Shown: positions 39,101-43,599, counted from the stretch's first letter. The stretch is 64,000 nucleotides of DNA from Siphonodentalium dalli (GCA_032622095.1 CP136062.1:226808578-226872577); one strand, 5' to 3'. Made by a program: numbers and translations. The notes: generated from the letters alone by a model not told the origin.

Positions 39101-42100
39101 GATGTACATTTCTGAGCTCCTGTGTCATTTCCAGTAAATTAGACCTTTCCAATATGTACCAGGATATAGTTGTAGCTTTGCTAAATGCTTCCGAATTTGC
39201 GACCACACGGAGGCGCCACGCTCATCATCTTAACCCGTACTGGAATGAAGAGCTTGAACTGCTTCACAAATATTCTAACTCACGCCGACATCTATGGATC
39301 CAGGATGGCAGGCCGCATTTAGTTGAGTCAGAGTCCTATGTCAACTATAAAAATGCCAAACGTGACTTCCGTCGTGCATTCCGAGCAGCAGCACGTCAGC
39401 ATGAGCAGAAAATTTACGACGATCTGGAACACCATGCCAGCAACGACCATTCTTCGTTTTGGAAGCTGCTGAATTCCGATAAACCGAAACGGACAATCGC
39501 ATCAGAGATGGAATTCAAAGGTGTGATGACTCGCGACTCAACAGACATACTTACGGGCTGGAGGGACTACTTCGAACAGTTGTACAGTGAACCTACACAC
39601 GAAGACCCAGCTTTCGAACAATATGTCGTATCTACTGTCAACTCATTTCCCGACTCGGACAATGCAGATCTTTCATCTGCAGATTTGTGCGCACAAATAT
39701 CACCCAAGGACATCCGTGCTGTCGTGTGTGCGTTAAAAGTTAACAAGTCTGGAGGTGAAGATAATATCTCAAACGAACATCTCATCAACAGTCCAGACTC
39801 GGTCATACGTTTGTTGTGTGCTCTTTACAACGGCATACTTAAATTTGAACACGTACCACGTGAAATGAAAGCGGGACTTATTGTCCCTTTGTATAAGGGT
39901 TCACCAAAACAACCACACCTGCCTGACAGCTATCGTGCGATAACGCTCTTACCAATTCTCTACAAAGTTTTTGAAGCAGTCATTATGAACCGCGTGTGGA
40001 AAAGTCCTCTATGTGTAAATTTCCCAAGTGAGCAACAGAGCGGCTTCCAGAAGAATATCAGCTGCACGATGTCATCTTTCGTATTACAGGAATCAGTGGC
40101 ATATGCTTCTGACAAGGGTTCTCGCGCGTTTGTTTGTTTCCTGGACTCGGCGAAGGCTTTCGATCGCGTCTGGCACTCAGGCCTAATGTTGAAATTATAT
40201 CAATTTGGAATTCGAGGTAAACCTCTTAGAATAATCAGCAACATGCATAAGGATTGCTGCAGCAAAATTCTGTACAATTGCGGTGTGTCGGATCCATTTC
40301 CTATCTCACAAGGAACGCGCCAAGGAGCTGTCAGTTCACCGTTCTTTTACTTGGTGTATGTGAATGACTTACTCCTAAAACTAACTGCGGCACAACAGGG
40401 GATGGCAATTCACAATATCGTATGCTCTGCCCCAACTACAGCAGACGATATCGCAATTGTGTCGCTCTCCAAAGCTGGTCTCGATGAAATGTTATCTATC
40501 TGTCACGATTACAGTGTGACTTGGAGGTTCAACTTTTCGAGTACGAAAAGCAAGGTTGTTGTTTTTAATGAAACTGCCCGACAAAATGAACAGAACAGAA
40601 CATGGCTGCTCGGAGGCCATACTCTCAGTGAAGTAACAGAATGTTCTCATCTCGGAATTACCCAAGGGAAATTCAACAATTCAGCCAATCGTTCAGAACA
40701 GATATCTCATAAAATGAGAAATACATACTTCGCTCTAGCAGGGAAGCCAATGACTAGATATTGTTCTCCATCCGTAATGGCCAAGTTACTGAAATGTATC
40801 GTTCTCCCCAAGGCTCTATATGGGAGCGAGTTGCTCCCCTTAGACAGCAGATCTACTCTTCTAACAATTGAAAGGTCATTTCGTGTATGTGTGAAACATA
40901 TGCAATCTCTTCCAACCAGGACACCAACAACTGTGGCGCTTAGTCTCCTGGGATTGCTTCCAGTCGAGATAGAAATTCATCTGCGGAAACTATACTTCCT
41001 TGAAAAACTCGTGCACATGCCGGTGGGCCACCAGACTCCGTTGAGGGTATTTCTTTTCAAGGCACATCAATACCGGCTATTTGGTCGCTCCATGTCAGGA
41101 TTTGTTAAAGACATTTTCACCTTATTAGAGGAATATCATCTTTTAACATTCCTCACTGACTTCATGGACACAGGATTATTTCCATCGAAAAGCGAATGGA
41201 AGAGACTGGTTCGCGAGAAAGTCGAAACAAACTATTACTCTTCGTGGTATCGTTCGACTGAGCTCAATGCCGATCTCTCATTATTCCTGTGCTGCCATTC
41301 CCATCCCAATCAAACATGGAACATTTGGAATCTGTGCAAGTCTCACCGATCATTCTCGAAGCCACTGAGACATTTAGCAAGGCTACTGAACAAATCAACT
41401 TACGTAAATAATTTGACGTGTAGATTGTGCGACACGGATTATAACCACGAGTTATACCATGTGTTTTGGTCCTGCAGGTCGCCCATTGTGATACATTTAG
41501 TTGATCAGCACTGGGAAATGATACTAAATAAACACGGAATCGATGTGTATCTTTTCCTAGCATCACTCGCACCAACAGATCTGATGACAGTTTTCCTCGG
41601 AGGTCACATGCCGTCGCTCTCCGAACATATCTACGATATATTGGACTTGGTCATCATAGACACAAGTATCTTCTTGCTATATATATGTAATATGATCACA
41701 AACACCAATTCGGACAATGTTTTCCAGCGTTTTTCATAAATACACGAACATGTACTCTTGTGTGTGTCAGAATGCTATCAAAATGATTCTGATAATGCAT
41801 GGACTATCTCAGAAACGGTGTTACCAATCTTGTTAAACTGTATATTTAAATATGTATTATAACCCATGTAAATATCTACTCTCCCACGAGGAGGCAATAA
41901 AAGATATATACATTAGGAAATGGCTTTAATAGTATTCCATATTCGCATGTCAAAACCATTGTTATGTAAACAGTGAAATTACCAATACAAATTCCAAGTC
42001 CAATTATTCCTATCTCACACCCCTGCCAGATGACTTGTTATTATATTCCTTTGTCCCCACATCCGCCTCGGCGTTCAAAATCGACATCCTGGTATTAAAT

Positions 42101-43387
42101 CTCCATGTACCCGATGTTGCCGAAGTTAACTAATAATATCTTACACACTTGCCAAATGACTAGTTATTTGGGATTGTAAGACCAAACTTTTGGTGTGCTT
42201 TCCTTAGCCACTTGGGTAATTTAAATAGTACTACTCGGAAGGGGGTTACAAATTGAATATCTCTAATAATAGCGCTTCTTCAGTGCAATTGTTTGCGACT
42301 CAGTGCAATTATTAATTAATGTGAAATTGGCCTTCCATGGATTCTGACTGTTTTTTTTATGAGAAATTTAGATTTATTATGAAGAATAAACACAAAGCAA
42401 CCATTAATGTGACATGATCCGGTCTTTCTTAGCCGCTGGGGATTCCAATAAAAGCTAGTCAATTATTAATTTAGGACAGATGAATTCAATGTAACGAAAA
42501 AAAGAGGAAAACATTCGTCAGGAAACTACATTTTTACATGTGTATGCAGGGGGGGGGGGGGGGTCGGAATTTTTTTTCAGGCACGTATGGCATTTTTTCC
42601 CTTTCGATCATTTTTTGTACCCACCCACCCCCACCGCCAAATTTTTTTCCGTTTTCGGCAGTTTTTTCCGACCATTTTTTGACACCCTTTTAACACTAAA
42701 ACAGAGATTTGCGGGGGGAAATTCACTGTAAACAGCTGTATATGAATTTCTGTGCATACTATTTATCATGGATGTTAACATGGACATGTAAATAGGAATG
42801 AGTCATTTTGAGGTCATTCGGTCAAAAAAACATGGCTGCCAGCGGCCATCTTGGATTTCAAAATTTGCAACAAAATACAACACGATAACTGCCTGCAGTC
42901 AGTTTACCAGTTAGAATTACATTATTTCTCTCATTCAAAGTGGTTTTGAAGCCCAACTCATTGCCAAAACACTAAAAAACAAGCAGGAATTTTTTTTTTT
43001 AGTTGCGGAAAAAATTGCTTGTTGGTGGCTTTGACCACCCACCCACCCCGGCATACGTGCCGGAATTTTTTTTTTCACCCCCCCCCTGGTGTATGCATAT
43101 ATGTTACTCATCTAATATATATAGTTAATTGTTGTCAAATTATATCTATTTTATTCATGTTTGCAACTGCCCATTTAGGTATATTTTGCATTAAATCTGA
43201 TCTTATCATGCACATTATTACATTGCAGGGTGATATTGGAGGGCCTGTCATATGCGAAGAAATGACAACAAGGGAGAGAATTGTCGTTGGTGTGATCAAG
43301 GCAGGGACCTGTAAAGATAATCTTCGCATGACGTACTTTGTTAAGTTGAACTCTGCCGAGTCCACAGCCATATTGAAAACTCTTTAG
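11971..43387 (+). CDS. Secreted ShKT-like / Thr-rich / chymotrypsin-fold pseudo-protease (7 exons, whole gene span)
   Basis: Rebuilt from seven exons with GT-AG borders whose phases (1,1,2,1,1,0) agree at every junction. The coding sum is 1194 nt, giving 397 aa. Order: signal peptide (residues 1-18), Tyr-rich segment (30-50), six-Cys ShKT-like module (C53, C60, C69, C84, C88, C91), Thr-rich linker (about 104-135), then a chymotrypsin-fold domain (about 150-397). The fold is shown by a PRIGG start, the C-x15-C pair around the His site, CVIVGWG and CEGDIGGPVIC. The catalytic His is Glu (E195), the Asp position aligns with G238 and the Ser is Ile (I348). The specificity residue before CEGDIGG is Ala (A342). 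It should therefore be a secreted non-catalytic serine protease homologue. The role is unknown; binding, decoy or cofactor functions are known for such homologues. Its introns hold most of the window's mobile DNA. Confidence 0.85.
12188..12545 (+). other. Start of intron 1, nothing recognised
   Basis: Intronic sequence after the first donor. It shows no coding signal or repeat I can name. The intron as a whole runs to about 18145. Confidence 0.5.
12546..12711. mobile_element. Near-perfect 160-bp hairpin (MITE-like) in intron 1
   Basis: Arms of about 78 bp begin AAGGATTAACTGTCATGTGG and end in its inverse, with a loop at AACCCTTCGGGTT. The arms differ at only a few positions. The whole element is one hairpin without coding capacity. 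Confidence 0.85.
12712..13397. other. Intron 1 sequence, nothing recognised
   Basis: AT-rich. It carries one copy of a motif GTGGTCA..CTGGCATAGCGAG near 12993 that recurs near 17830 and 18039, presumably an old dispersed repeat. No other supported feature. Confidence 0.35.
13398..13475. repeat. 39-bp direct duplication
   Basis: Two identical adjacent 39-bp units starting TAGATTCAACACATATATAA (13398-13436 and 13437-13475). The lack of divergence points to a recent slip duplication. Confidence 0.9.
13633..14755. mobile_element. hAT-like non-autonomous element with 8-bp TSD
   Basis: Termini CAGGGATGTGGCCAGAGGG (left) and CCCTCTAGCCACATCCCTG (right) are inverted repeats. They are flanked by the identical 8-bp sequence ACTATTAG at 13625-13632 and 14756-14763. 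An 8-bp duplication with CAGGG ends is characteristic of hAT transposons. The interior repeats a GGGCCGACCATGGT palindromic block (13950, 14209) and GGAAATTTCCAAC-like words. Poly-G and poly-C runs lie next to both ends. No transposase frame. Confidence 0.88.
14764..16475. other. Intron 1 sequence with a few relics
   Basis: No exon recognised. A hairpin at 15115-15197 is annotated separately. At about 15700-15850 lies a diverged copy of one arm of the TTAA-flanked element at 28793-29272 (shared GGCTTCGGGGGT, AAATATTTGATTC, ATATCAATTTTTGAA). The rest is AT-rich without supported features. Confidence 0.4.
15115..15197. repeat. 83-bp hairpin with GTACGGGTA core
   Basis: Arms AGTTTGCGATTTCAAA and TTTGAAATCGCAAACT enclose palindromic GGTACGGGTAC / GTACCGGTAC runs. 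A related half (ACCCGTACCCGTTCCCGTAG, ATCGCAAACTCGCTAA) lies at about 17265-17312. Confidence 0.8.
16476..16912. mobile_element. Degenerate hAT-like relic with poly-C/poly-G ends
   Basis: The right end TAGCCATGTCCCTG resembles the terminus of the hAT-like element at 13633-14755, and the left end starts CAGGAACGTG. Inside, CAACAATTGGAAA-type words recur, and poly-C (16508) and poly-G (16735) runs sit near the ends. No intact duplication is seen. Confidence 0.45.
17457..17840. mobile_element. Partial copy of the PIF/Harbinger-like element
   Basis: Starts GGCTGCTGACACACGTACCA and continues through GGAGTTTGGTGACAATTG to ATAATTGCACGATCGATCGT. It matches the arm of the element at 32516-33207. The opposite terminus was not found, so this is a one-ended relic in intron 1. 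Confidence 0.75.
18146..18340 (+). CDS. Exon 2: second half of ShKT-like module and Thr-rich linker
   Basis: Encodes the closing Cys trio with the spacing C-x3-C-x2-C (CSLWCGKC) that ends ShKT domains. A linker follows, made of ACA/ACG/ACT threonine codons broken by single Arg or Met, likely O-glycosylated. The donor is A|GTTAGTATT, phase 1. The 5' border is ambiguous: acceptors ending at 18145 (CGACAG) and 18106 (TTGCAG) are both in frame and would give 397 or 410 aa. The shorter form is nearer to the usual ShKT spacing. Confidence 0.78.
18235..18322 (+). repeat. Coding ACA/ACG triplet repeat
   Basis: A run of about 29 mostly ACN codons (interrupted AACAACGACAACAACAAG pattern) inside exon 2. 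It is in frame, so length changes would alter only the linker length. Confidence 0.85.
18575..20206. mobile_element. Hairpin-ended element A in intron 2
   Basis: Starts with ATAATTACAACTACTTTCG and GCATTTGATTGGTC. It ends in a 150-bp hairpin (20052-20204) with arms CCAACGTCGTTTTTCGGTTG and inverse. A second member at 22283-23195 shares start, interior words (ACCGGAGA.CGC) and terminal hairpin. The 129-aa open frame at 18795-19184 has no recognisable domain and I do not call it a gene. Confidence 0.55.
20052..20204. repeat. 150-bp terminal hairpin of element A
   Basis: Arms of about 68 bp around GTATAATCCGCTTCGTGGAATTATAC pair almost perfectly. Confidence 0.85.
20207..20935. repeat. Tandem GACCTTGAA/AAGGTCA repeat block
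   Basis: Diverged tandem units of about 120 bp carry TTTCATCGAAATCCCGTGAT, a TGACCTTGAA...AAGGTCAAGGTCACGTCGCAC core and AATATGCCTATG. They end in a (CAGA)/(CACA)n stretch and GATCTTCCAAAATATATAATA. This is a diverged version of the adjacent 122-bp arrays. Open frames across it read the repeat only. Confidence 0.75.
20936..22282. repeat. Array of 122-bp units with (CAGA)n tails, locus 1
   Basis: Three head-to-tail elements start at about 20936, 21505 and 21893. Each has a head (AGCCGATGAGCCCGACGTTG), one to two 122-bp units (GTCGATAGCTCCACCCGTTT, GCGCATGCGCGAAGC, TCCGGGGCAAGATACATT) and a closing segment (CAAACTACACACACGTACCA). Each ends with (CAGA)n and GGTCTTCAAAATATATATGA. Since 122 is not a multiple of 3, long open frames hop between frames and are not genes. 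Confidence 0.85.
22283..23195. mobile_element. Hairpin-ended element B
   Basis: Second member of the family at 18575. It starts ATAACTACCTTCGCTTTCG directly after the 122-bp array and ends in a hairpin at 23045-23194 (GCAATCAACGTCGTTTTCGA and inverse). No coding capacity. Confidence 0.6.
23045..23194. repeat. 150-bp terminal hairpin of element B
   Basis: Arms of about 68 bp, related to the hairpin at 20052-20204 at both edges (AACGTCGTTTT) but diverged in the middle. Confidence 0.85.
23438..23757 (-). mobile_element. tRNA-derived SINE with (ATTG/AATC)n tail
   Basis: Read on the minus strand it starts GGGGCATCGGTGGCTCAATC, a box A-like match (TGGCTCAATCGG). It then has GGGTTCAAATCC, a box B-like match, each at tRNA-like spacing. 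It ends CGACAATAAACCACAATCAA followed by AATC repeats. RNA polymerase III boxes plus a simple-repeat tail define a tRNA SINE. The short tail suggests mobilisation by a LINE that recognises a specific 3' end. It sits in intron 2. Confidence 0.8.
23857..23935. repeat. 79-bp hairpin
   Basis: Arms TCTGAAACGCATGCAGTGGA and TCCACTGCACGAGTTTCAGA with inner CAGATATTA/AATATCTG pairing. Confidence 0.75.
23945..24226. repeat. About 56-bp minisatellite, left part
   Basis: Five to six units of the pattern ATTAGTGACGTAGGTTCCTG, AACGTCTGAAGTGACGG, TTTATATAATAC. The array is interrupted after 24226; about two further units follow at 24870-24945. Confidence 0.85.
24227..24868. mobile_element. Hairpin-led insertion inside the 56-bp minisatellite
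   Basis: The insertion separates the two halves of the minisatellite. It begins with a 148-bp hairpin (24233-24380) with arms ATGTAGCTAGTGTCGTCGCT and inverse. It ends near the GTTTATTAGGCAGGCTTTA and GGTGGATAAACTAC words, which echo the inner TTTATCCATCGC. No coding capacity. Confidence 0.6.
24870..24945. repeat. About 56-bp minisatellite, right part
   Basis: Two more units (AGTGACGTATGTTCCTGACC, GAACGTCTGAAGTGACGG) of the array that starts at 23945. Confidence 0.8.
24950..27100. other. Intron 2 sequence, nothing recognised
   Basis: AT-rich with several short open frames and no splice-supported coding signal. AAAGAGCGTT occurs near 25375 and 25421, as in several other places in the window. 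Confidence 0.35.
27105..27330. repeat. Diverged GGAATAC repeat
   Basis: Irregular repetition of TGGAATAC(G)GAATACC / GGCGTAC(C/G) words over about 220 bp. Confidence 0.55.
27488..27916. mobile_element. MITE with GCGTTCATACGC termini
   Basis: The left end CCTTAAGGCTACGTTCATAC and the right end inverse (GTATGAACGCACCCTAAGG) form about 28-bp inverted repeats. Subterminal AAAATGCCTGCAAA/TTTGCAGGCATTT-type pairing extends the arms. No open frame of interest. Confidence 0.7.
28143..28520. mobile_element. AT-rich element ending in the 69-bp palindrome (shortened)
   Basis: Tandem TTTTTCTTACATTCTTTAAC blocks are followed by a 52-bp version of the palindrome (28446-28497) that has lost one half of its centre, then CAGGGTTTTCGC. 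The same order is seen at 29919-30210. Confidence 0.6.
28793..29272. mobile_element. TTAA-flanked element with long inverted arms
   Basis: Flanked by TTAA at 28789-28792 and 29273-29276. Termini AGGTACTCAATCCGAT and ATCGGATTGAGTACCT are perfect inverses. Arms of about 140 bp continue with GGCTTCGGGGGTC and AAATATTTGATTCGAGTCGA pairing. This suits a piggyBac-type non-autonomous element. Related relics lie at 15700-15850 and 35421-35512. Confidence 0.8.
29417..29603 (+). CDS. Exon 3: start of protease-like domain, His-site region
   Basis: The acceptor TTTCAG at 29411-29416 matches the phase-1 donor of exon 2 and makes a Lys codon. The exon reads through PRIGG, the equivalent of the activation site (usually R-IVGG, here one residue shorter). 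It then has CHDPWMAVF and LCAGIIVNPTKVITSIEC. The last matches the CGGSLI...AAHC block of chymotrypsin-type proteases, but His is replaced by Glu (E195). The flanking disulphide pair C180/C196 is kept. Donor AT|GTGAGT, phase 2. Confidence 0.9.
29919..30210. mobile_element. AT-rich element with 69-bp palindrome
   Basis: TTTTTCTTACATTATTTAAC-type blocks, then the palindrome at 30114-30182, then CAGGGTTTTTCTCAAAATTT. Same composition as 28143-28520. Confidence 0.65.
30114..30182. repeat. 69-bp palindrome module, copy 4
   Basis: Full-length copy with one arm mismatch (AATACATTGG). See 292-360. Confidence 0.9.
30553..30690 (-). mobile_element. Truncated SINE-like 3' part with (AATAA)n tail
   Basis: On the minus strand a box B-like GGGTTCCAACCCC is followed by a short conserved-looking body (ACATTCCGATCGATGCGTGG). 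It ends in repeated AATAAATAATAAATAATAA. Box A is not convincing, so it may be 5'-truncated. Confidence 0.45.
30929..31314. mobile_element. piggyBac-like MITE, copy 2
   Basis: Near-identical to 149-527: TTAA at 30929-30932 and 31311-31314, CCCTTTACCCAACA terminus, two 69-bp palindromes (31082-31150, 31216-31284). The right terminus carries a single change (AAAGTG for AAAGGG). Located in intron 3. Confidence 0.82.
31381..31799. other. Intron 3 relic with GGAAATTT words
   Basis: Resembles the interior of the hAT-like elements at 13633 and 16476 (CAGGGACGTGTGTCAGGGGT start, GGAAAATTTTCCGACCAAAA). No ends or duplication could be defined. Confidence 0.35.
31808..32014. mobile_element. 207-bp palindromic MITE, hAT-like
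   Basis: The whole element is one inverted repeat from CACAGGGGCC to GGCCCCTGTG, with arms through GGCGGCGTATATGGGCAGCG. Flanking 8-mers GCTTTCTT (31800-31807) and GTTTTCTT (32015-32022) differ at one base, compatible with a slightly mutated 8-bp duplication. Poly-C and poly-G runs sit inside both ends. Confidence 0.72.
32015..32512. other. Intron 3 sequence, nothing recognised
   Basis: No repeat or coding signal that I can support. Confidence 0.3.
32516..33207. mobile_element. PIF/Harbinger-like non-autonomous element
   Basis: Inverted termini GGCTGCGGACACACGTACCA and its inverse extend into long arms. The element is flanked by a 3-bp AAT at 32513-32515 and 33208-33210. Another copy at the right window edge is preceded by TTA. 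Three-base A/T-rich duplications are typical of PIF/Harbinger transposons. The centre holds a 43-codon coding remnant on the minus strand (32648-32776). Partial copies lie at 17457 and 63907. Confidence 0.75.
32648..32776 (-). pseudogene. Remnant resembling a MADF/Myb-like domain
   Basis: The minus strand reads an uninterrupted stretch with an AVSELLEEMQLIESIWNK opening, then REL YNEQ and KKKADYNELWK. The pattern of an acidic helix, IWN.....LYN and a final W resembles the start of MADF or Myb/SANT-type DNA-binding modules carried by PIF/Harbinger elements. It is preceded in coding sense by TGTAG, which could be an old acceptor. It is probably left from the parent transposon. Confidence 0.45.
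33211..33800. other. Intron 3 sequence, nothing recognised
   Basis: AT-rich. The ATAAATAGAATATGTAATTCGT block occurs twice (about 33545 and 33782). No coding signal. Confidence 0.3.
33803..33938. repeat. 136-bp hairpin
   Basis: Arms GTGTTTCTCTCATATGATAT and inverse continue through AGTTTTCTC/GAGAAAACT to a loop that repeats TCGCCGGAGGC twice. Confidence 0.85.
34351..34470. repeat. 120-bp hairpin
   Basis: Arms TTATGTTGGGATATAAGCTT and inverse, with inner GATAAATTTGATTCACAA pairing and an ACTCGTCTACGACTCG centre. Confidence 0.85.
34580..34719 (-). pseudogene. LINE 3'-end relic
   Basis: The minus strand reads KYLFKQRAIKHWNNLPDFIV then SLELRRVQKL before a stop. This is the familiar tail of Jockey/CR1-type ORF2 proteins (..R..WN.LP..IV...S...F). 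Only about 46 codons remain. It lies just upstream of exon 4. Confidence 0.65.
34784..34890 (+). CDS. Exon 4: strand between His and Asp sites
   Basis: The acceptor TTCACAG (ends 34783) joins the phase-2 donor of exon 3. The exon reads TDLVVTVGDYSRLAPNEPGE, the counterpart of the VRLGEHDL...EG.EQ block of chymotrypsin-fold proteins. It ends DG|GTTTGT in phase 1. An AG nearer to the coding match (at 34797) would shift the frame, so 34783 is preferred. Confidence 0.85.
34891..35818. other. Intron 4, left part
   Basis: Contains a one-ended relic of the TTAA-flanked family at 35421-35512 (TTAAAGGTATATTAAATCCG), which runs into (CAA)n. Nothing else supported. Confidence 0.45.
35819..36620. repeat. 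46-bp minisatellite, about 17 copies
   Basis: Head-to-tail units of CTGCCCAACACACCGATTAC, TATTGTGTCGGGCTATGCG, TGTCTCG. Copies differ mainly at GCGTGT/GTGTGT and TTACTATT/TTAATATT. One unit near 36411-36433 is truncated. All three plus frames are open across the array (frames up to 299 codons) because the unit has no stop codon; this is not evidence of a gene. Confidence 0.95.
36700..37200. other. Intron 4, right part
   Basis: AT-rich. ATATCCGTTAAACGGATAT near 37128 is a small palindrome. No other feature. Confidence 0.4.
37202..37351 (+). CDS. Exon 5: Asp-site region and GWG motif
   Basis: The acceptor ATCTGCAG (ends 37201) completes an Asp codon with the last base of exon 4. The sequence TGIATFTLRHPLDFNRCVSP parallels NDIALLKL..P; in that alignment the catalytic Asp position is Gly (G238), with a Asp two residues earlier. 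CVIVGWGETNQF is the conserved Cys136-GWG strand. Donor T|GTACGT, phase 1. Confidence 0.9.
37352..37677 (+). other. Intron 5 (326 bp)
   Basis: The shortest intron of the gene, GTACGT to TTTTAG. The open frame reading through its start has no protease match and is intronic read-through. No repeat is seen. Confidence 0.7.
37678..37856 (+). CDS. Exon 6: C-terminal half before the Ser site
   Basis: The acceptor CTGTTTTAG (ends 37677) restores a Phe codon. The exon reads FPGLPPMPSFLMNTGNVELS, NILAIE and a C-rich end, SESAACE. This equals the segment from Cys168 to Cys191, with Ala where the specificity Asp/Ser would stand. Donor GAG|GTGAGT, phase 0. The 3' end of this exon with its donor is tandemly repeated downstream (37814-37995). 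Confidence 0.88.
37814..37995. repeat. Triplication of the exon 6 / donor junction
   Basis: GGGATGTACTTCAGTCGGGC, a CAATCAGAGTCGGCGGCATG block and GAGGTGAGT recur twice more as diverged copies (about 37866-37905 and 37915-37990). The second and third copies include GTGAGTTGAGT and GAGGTGAGT, so they carry potential alternative donors. Confidence 0.85.
37996..41908 (+). mobile_element. Full-length-looking non-LTR retrotransposon (LINE) in intron 6
   Basis: One intact ORF is preceded by about 240 bp of non-coding sequence and followed by about 170 bp ending GAGGAGGCAATAAAAGATAT. The same 3' signature ends the relic at 7760. It is inserted on the gene's own strand. No separate ORF1 is visible. 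Exact borders and target-site duplication were not found. Confidence 0.8.
38236..41739 (+). CDS. LINE ORF2-type protein: AP endonuclease - reverse transcriptase
   Basis: An uninterrupted 1167-aa frame from the first in-frame ATG (38236). The N-terminal about 240 residues are an AP-type endonuclease: ILTWNASG, GISEHWL with the catalytic Glu, LIIGDFNAHIGD and SPTLIDHIVIP. The last motif, usually SDHxP, reads SCHVPV, so Asp is Cys while His is kept. The reverse transcriptase follows: GLIVPLYKGS, LDSAKAFDRVWH (motif A), GTRQGAVSSPF (motif B) and TTADDIAIVS (motif C, catalytic Asp pair kept). The C-terminal third ends with a Cys/His cluster, CRLCDTDYNHELYHVFWSC. It would nick target DNA and copy its own RNA. 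The clade is not decided; the tail resembles I/Jockey-group proteins. Intactness suggests a recent insertion. Confidence 0.92.
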   Translation: MMSDLKILTWNASGAINNSTYLSKLINTKKFDVIGISEHWLDIDNIYRFDSLCANDYVHVSKPGRLIETKSGGSFTRDGVALLIRRNLIKNCTYIQIEEQRFIAVRIRMTSSIQLTIIQVYLPSTNHDDSYFKDCLQSLENYTRMYAEDSFVLIIGDFNAHIGDSRQNNPPSGHAVRSKLFTKLLDNIHAFSTTTSNMCCGDKFSFFPFPGAGSPTLIDHIVIPTSMSDFVVRCEIFDDKPSNTSCHVPVACHLGFPEIPVPPTTHHTQTRFNWKRLDINKFQLFLDSRCTFLSSCVISSKLDLSNMYQDIVVALLNASEFATTRRRHAHHLNPYWNEELELLHKYSNSRRHLWIQDGRPHLVESESYVNYKNAKRDFRRAFRAAARQHEQKIYDDLEHHASNDHSSFWKLLNSDKPKRTIASEMEFKGVMTRDSTDILTGWRDYFEQLYSEPTHEDPAFEQYVVSTVNSFPDSDNADLSSADLCAQISPKDIRAVVCALKVNKSGGEDNISNEHLINSPDSVIRLLCALYNGILKFEHVPREMKAGLIVPLYKGSPKQPHLPDSYRAITLLPILYKVFEAVIMNRVWKSPLCVNFPSEQQSGFQKNISCTMSSFVLQESVAYASDKGSRAFVCFLDSAKAFDRVWHSGLMLKLYQFGIRGKPLRIISNMHKDCCSKILYNCGVSDPFPISQGTRQGAVSSPFFYLVYVNDLLLKLTAAQQGMAIHNIVCSAPTTADDIAIVSLSKAGLDEMLSICHDYSVTWRFNFSSTKSKVVVFNETARQNEQNRTWLLGGHTLSEVTECSHLGITQGKFNNSANRSEQISHKMRNTYFALAGKPMTRYCSPSVMAKLLKCIVLPKALYGSELLPLDSRSTLLTIERSFRVCVKHMQSLPTRTPTTVALSLLGLLPVEIEIHLRKLYFLEKLVHMPVGHQTPLRVFLFKAHQYRLFGRSMSGFVKDIFTLLEEYHLLTFLTDFMDTGLFPSKSEWKRLVREKVETNYYSSWYRSTELNADLSLFLCCHSHPNQTWNIWNLCKSHRSFSKPLRHLARLLNKSTYVNNLTCRLCDTDYNHELYHVFWSCRSPIVIHLVDQHWEMILNKHGIDVYLFLASLAPTDLMTVFLGGHMPSLSEHIYDILDLVIIDTSIFLLYICNMITNTNSDNVFQRFS
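41909..42539. other. Intron 6 after the LINE, nothing recognised
   Basis: AT-rich sequence with no supported feature. Confidence 0.35.
42548..43088. mobile_element. hAT-like element with poly-G ends
   Basis: The left end is a long G run then TCGGAATTTTTTTTCAGGCA and CGTATG. The right end is its inverse, CATACGTGCCGGAATTTTTT then a C run. The 8-mer GTGTATGC flanks both sides (42540-42547 and 43089-43096). The interior is unrelated to any gene. Related single ends are at about 56960-57040 and 62127-62170. It lies about 130 bp before exon 7. Confidence 0.8.
43229..43387 (+). CDS. Exon 7: degenerate Ser-site motif and C-terminus
   Basis: The acceptor ACATTGCAG (ends 43228) matches the phase-0 donor of exon 6. 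The exon opens GDIGGPVIC, the counterpart of GDSGGPLVC with the nucleophile Ser replaced by Ile (I348). It continues IVVGVIKAGTC (normally GIVSWG..C) and ends AILKTL before TAG. The surrounding glycines and Cys are all kept, so the fold is probably intact while catalysis is lost. Confidence 0.92.
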   Translation, partial: GDIGGPVICEEMTTRERIVVGVIKAGTCKDNLRMTYFVKLNSAESTAILKTL

Positions 43388-43402
43388 ACAGCGAACTTAC
43401 AT

Positions 43403-43505
43403 GCAGAATGATGTCCCCAGAGGGTGCATTTAGTGATTCTAGCTCGCTGTGCGGGATAGCGTTACTAAATTGAAAAAAAATCACCCATTTGGGGACCTCA
43501 TGCTT
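43403..43505. mobile_element. Hairpin MITE relic in the presumed 3' UTR
   Basis: GCAGAATGATGTCCCCAGAG and CATTTGGGGACCTCATGC enclose a GGGTGCATTTAGTGATTCTA stem. It is the same family as the MITE at 11307-11747 but only one hairpin long. It starts 16 bp after the stop codon. Confidence 0.65.
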
Positions 43506-43599
43506 CTTCTTCACGACGCAGGGCAGGTCCTGGAAGAGTTGTATTTCTGTTGGGACGATATCCTACTACGGTGCGCCGGTGGATGAGGAAGTTGTTAAA

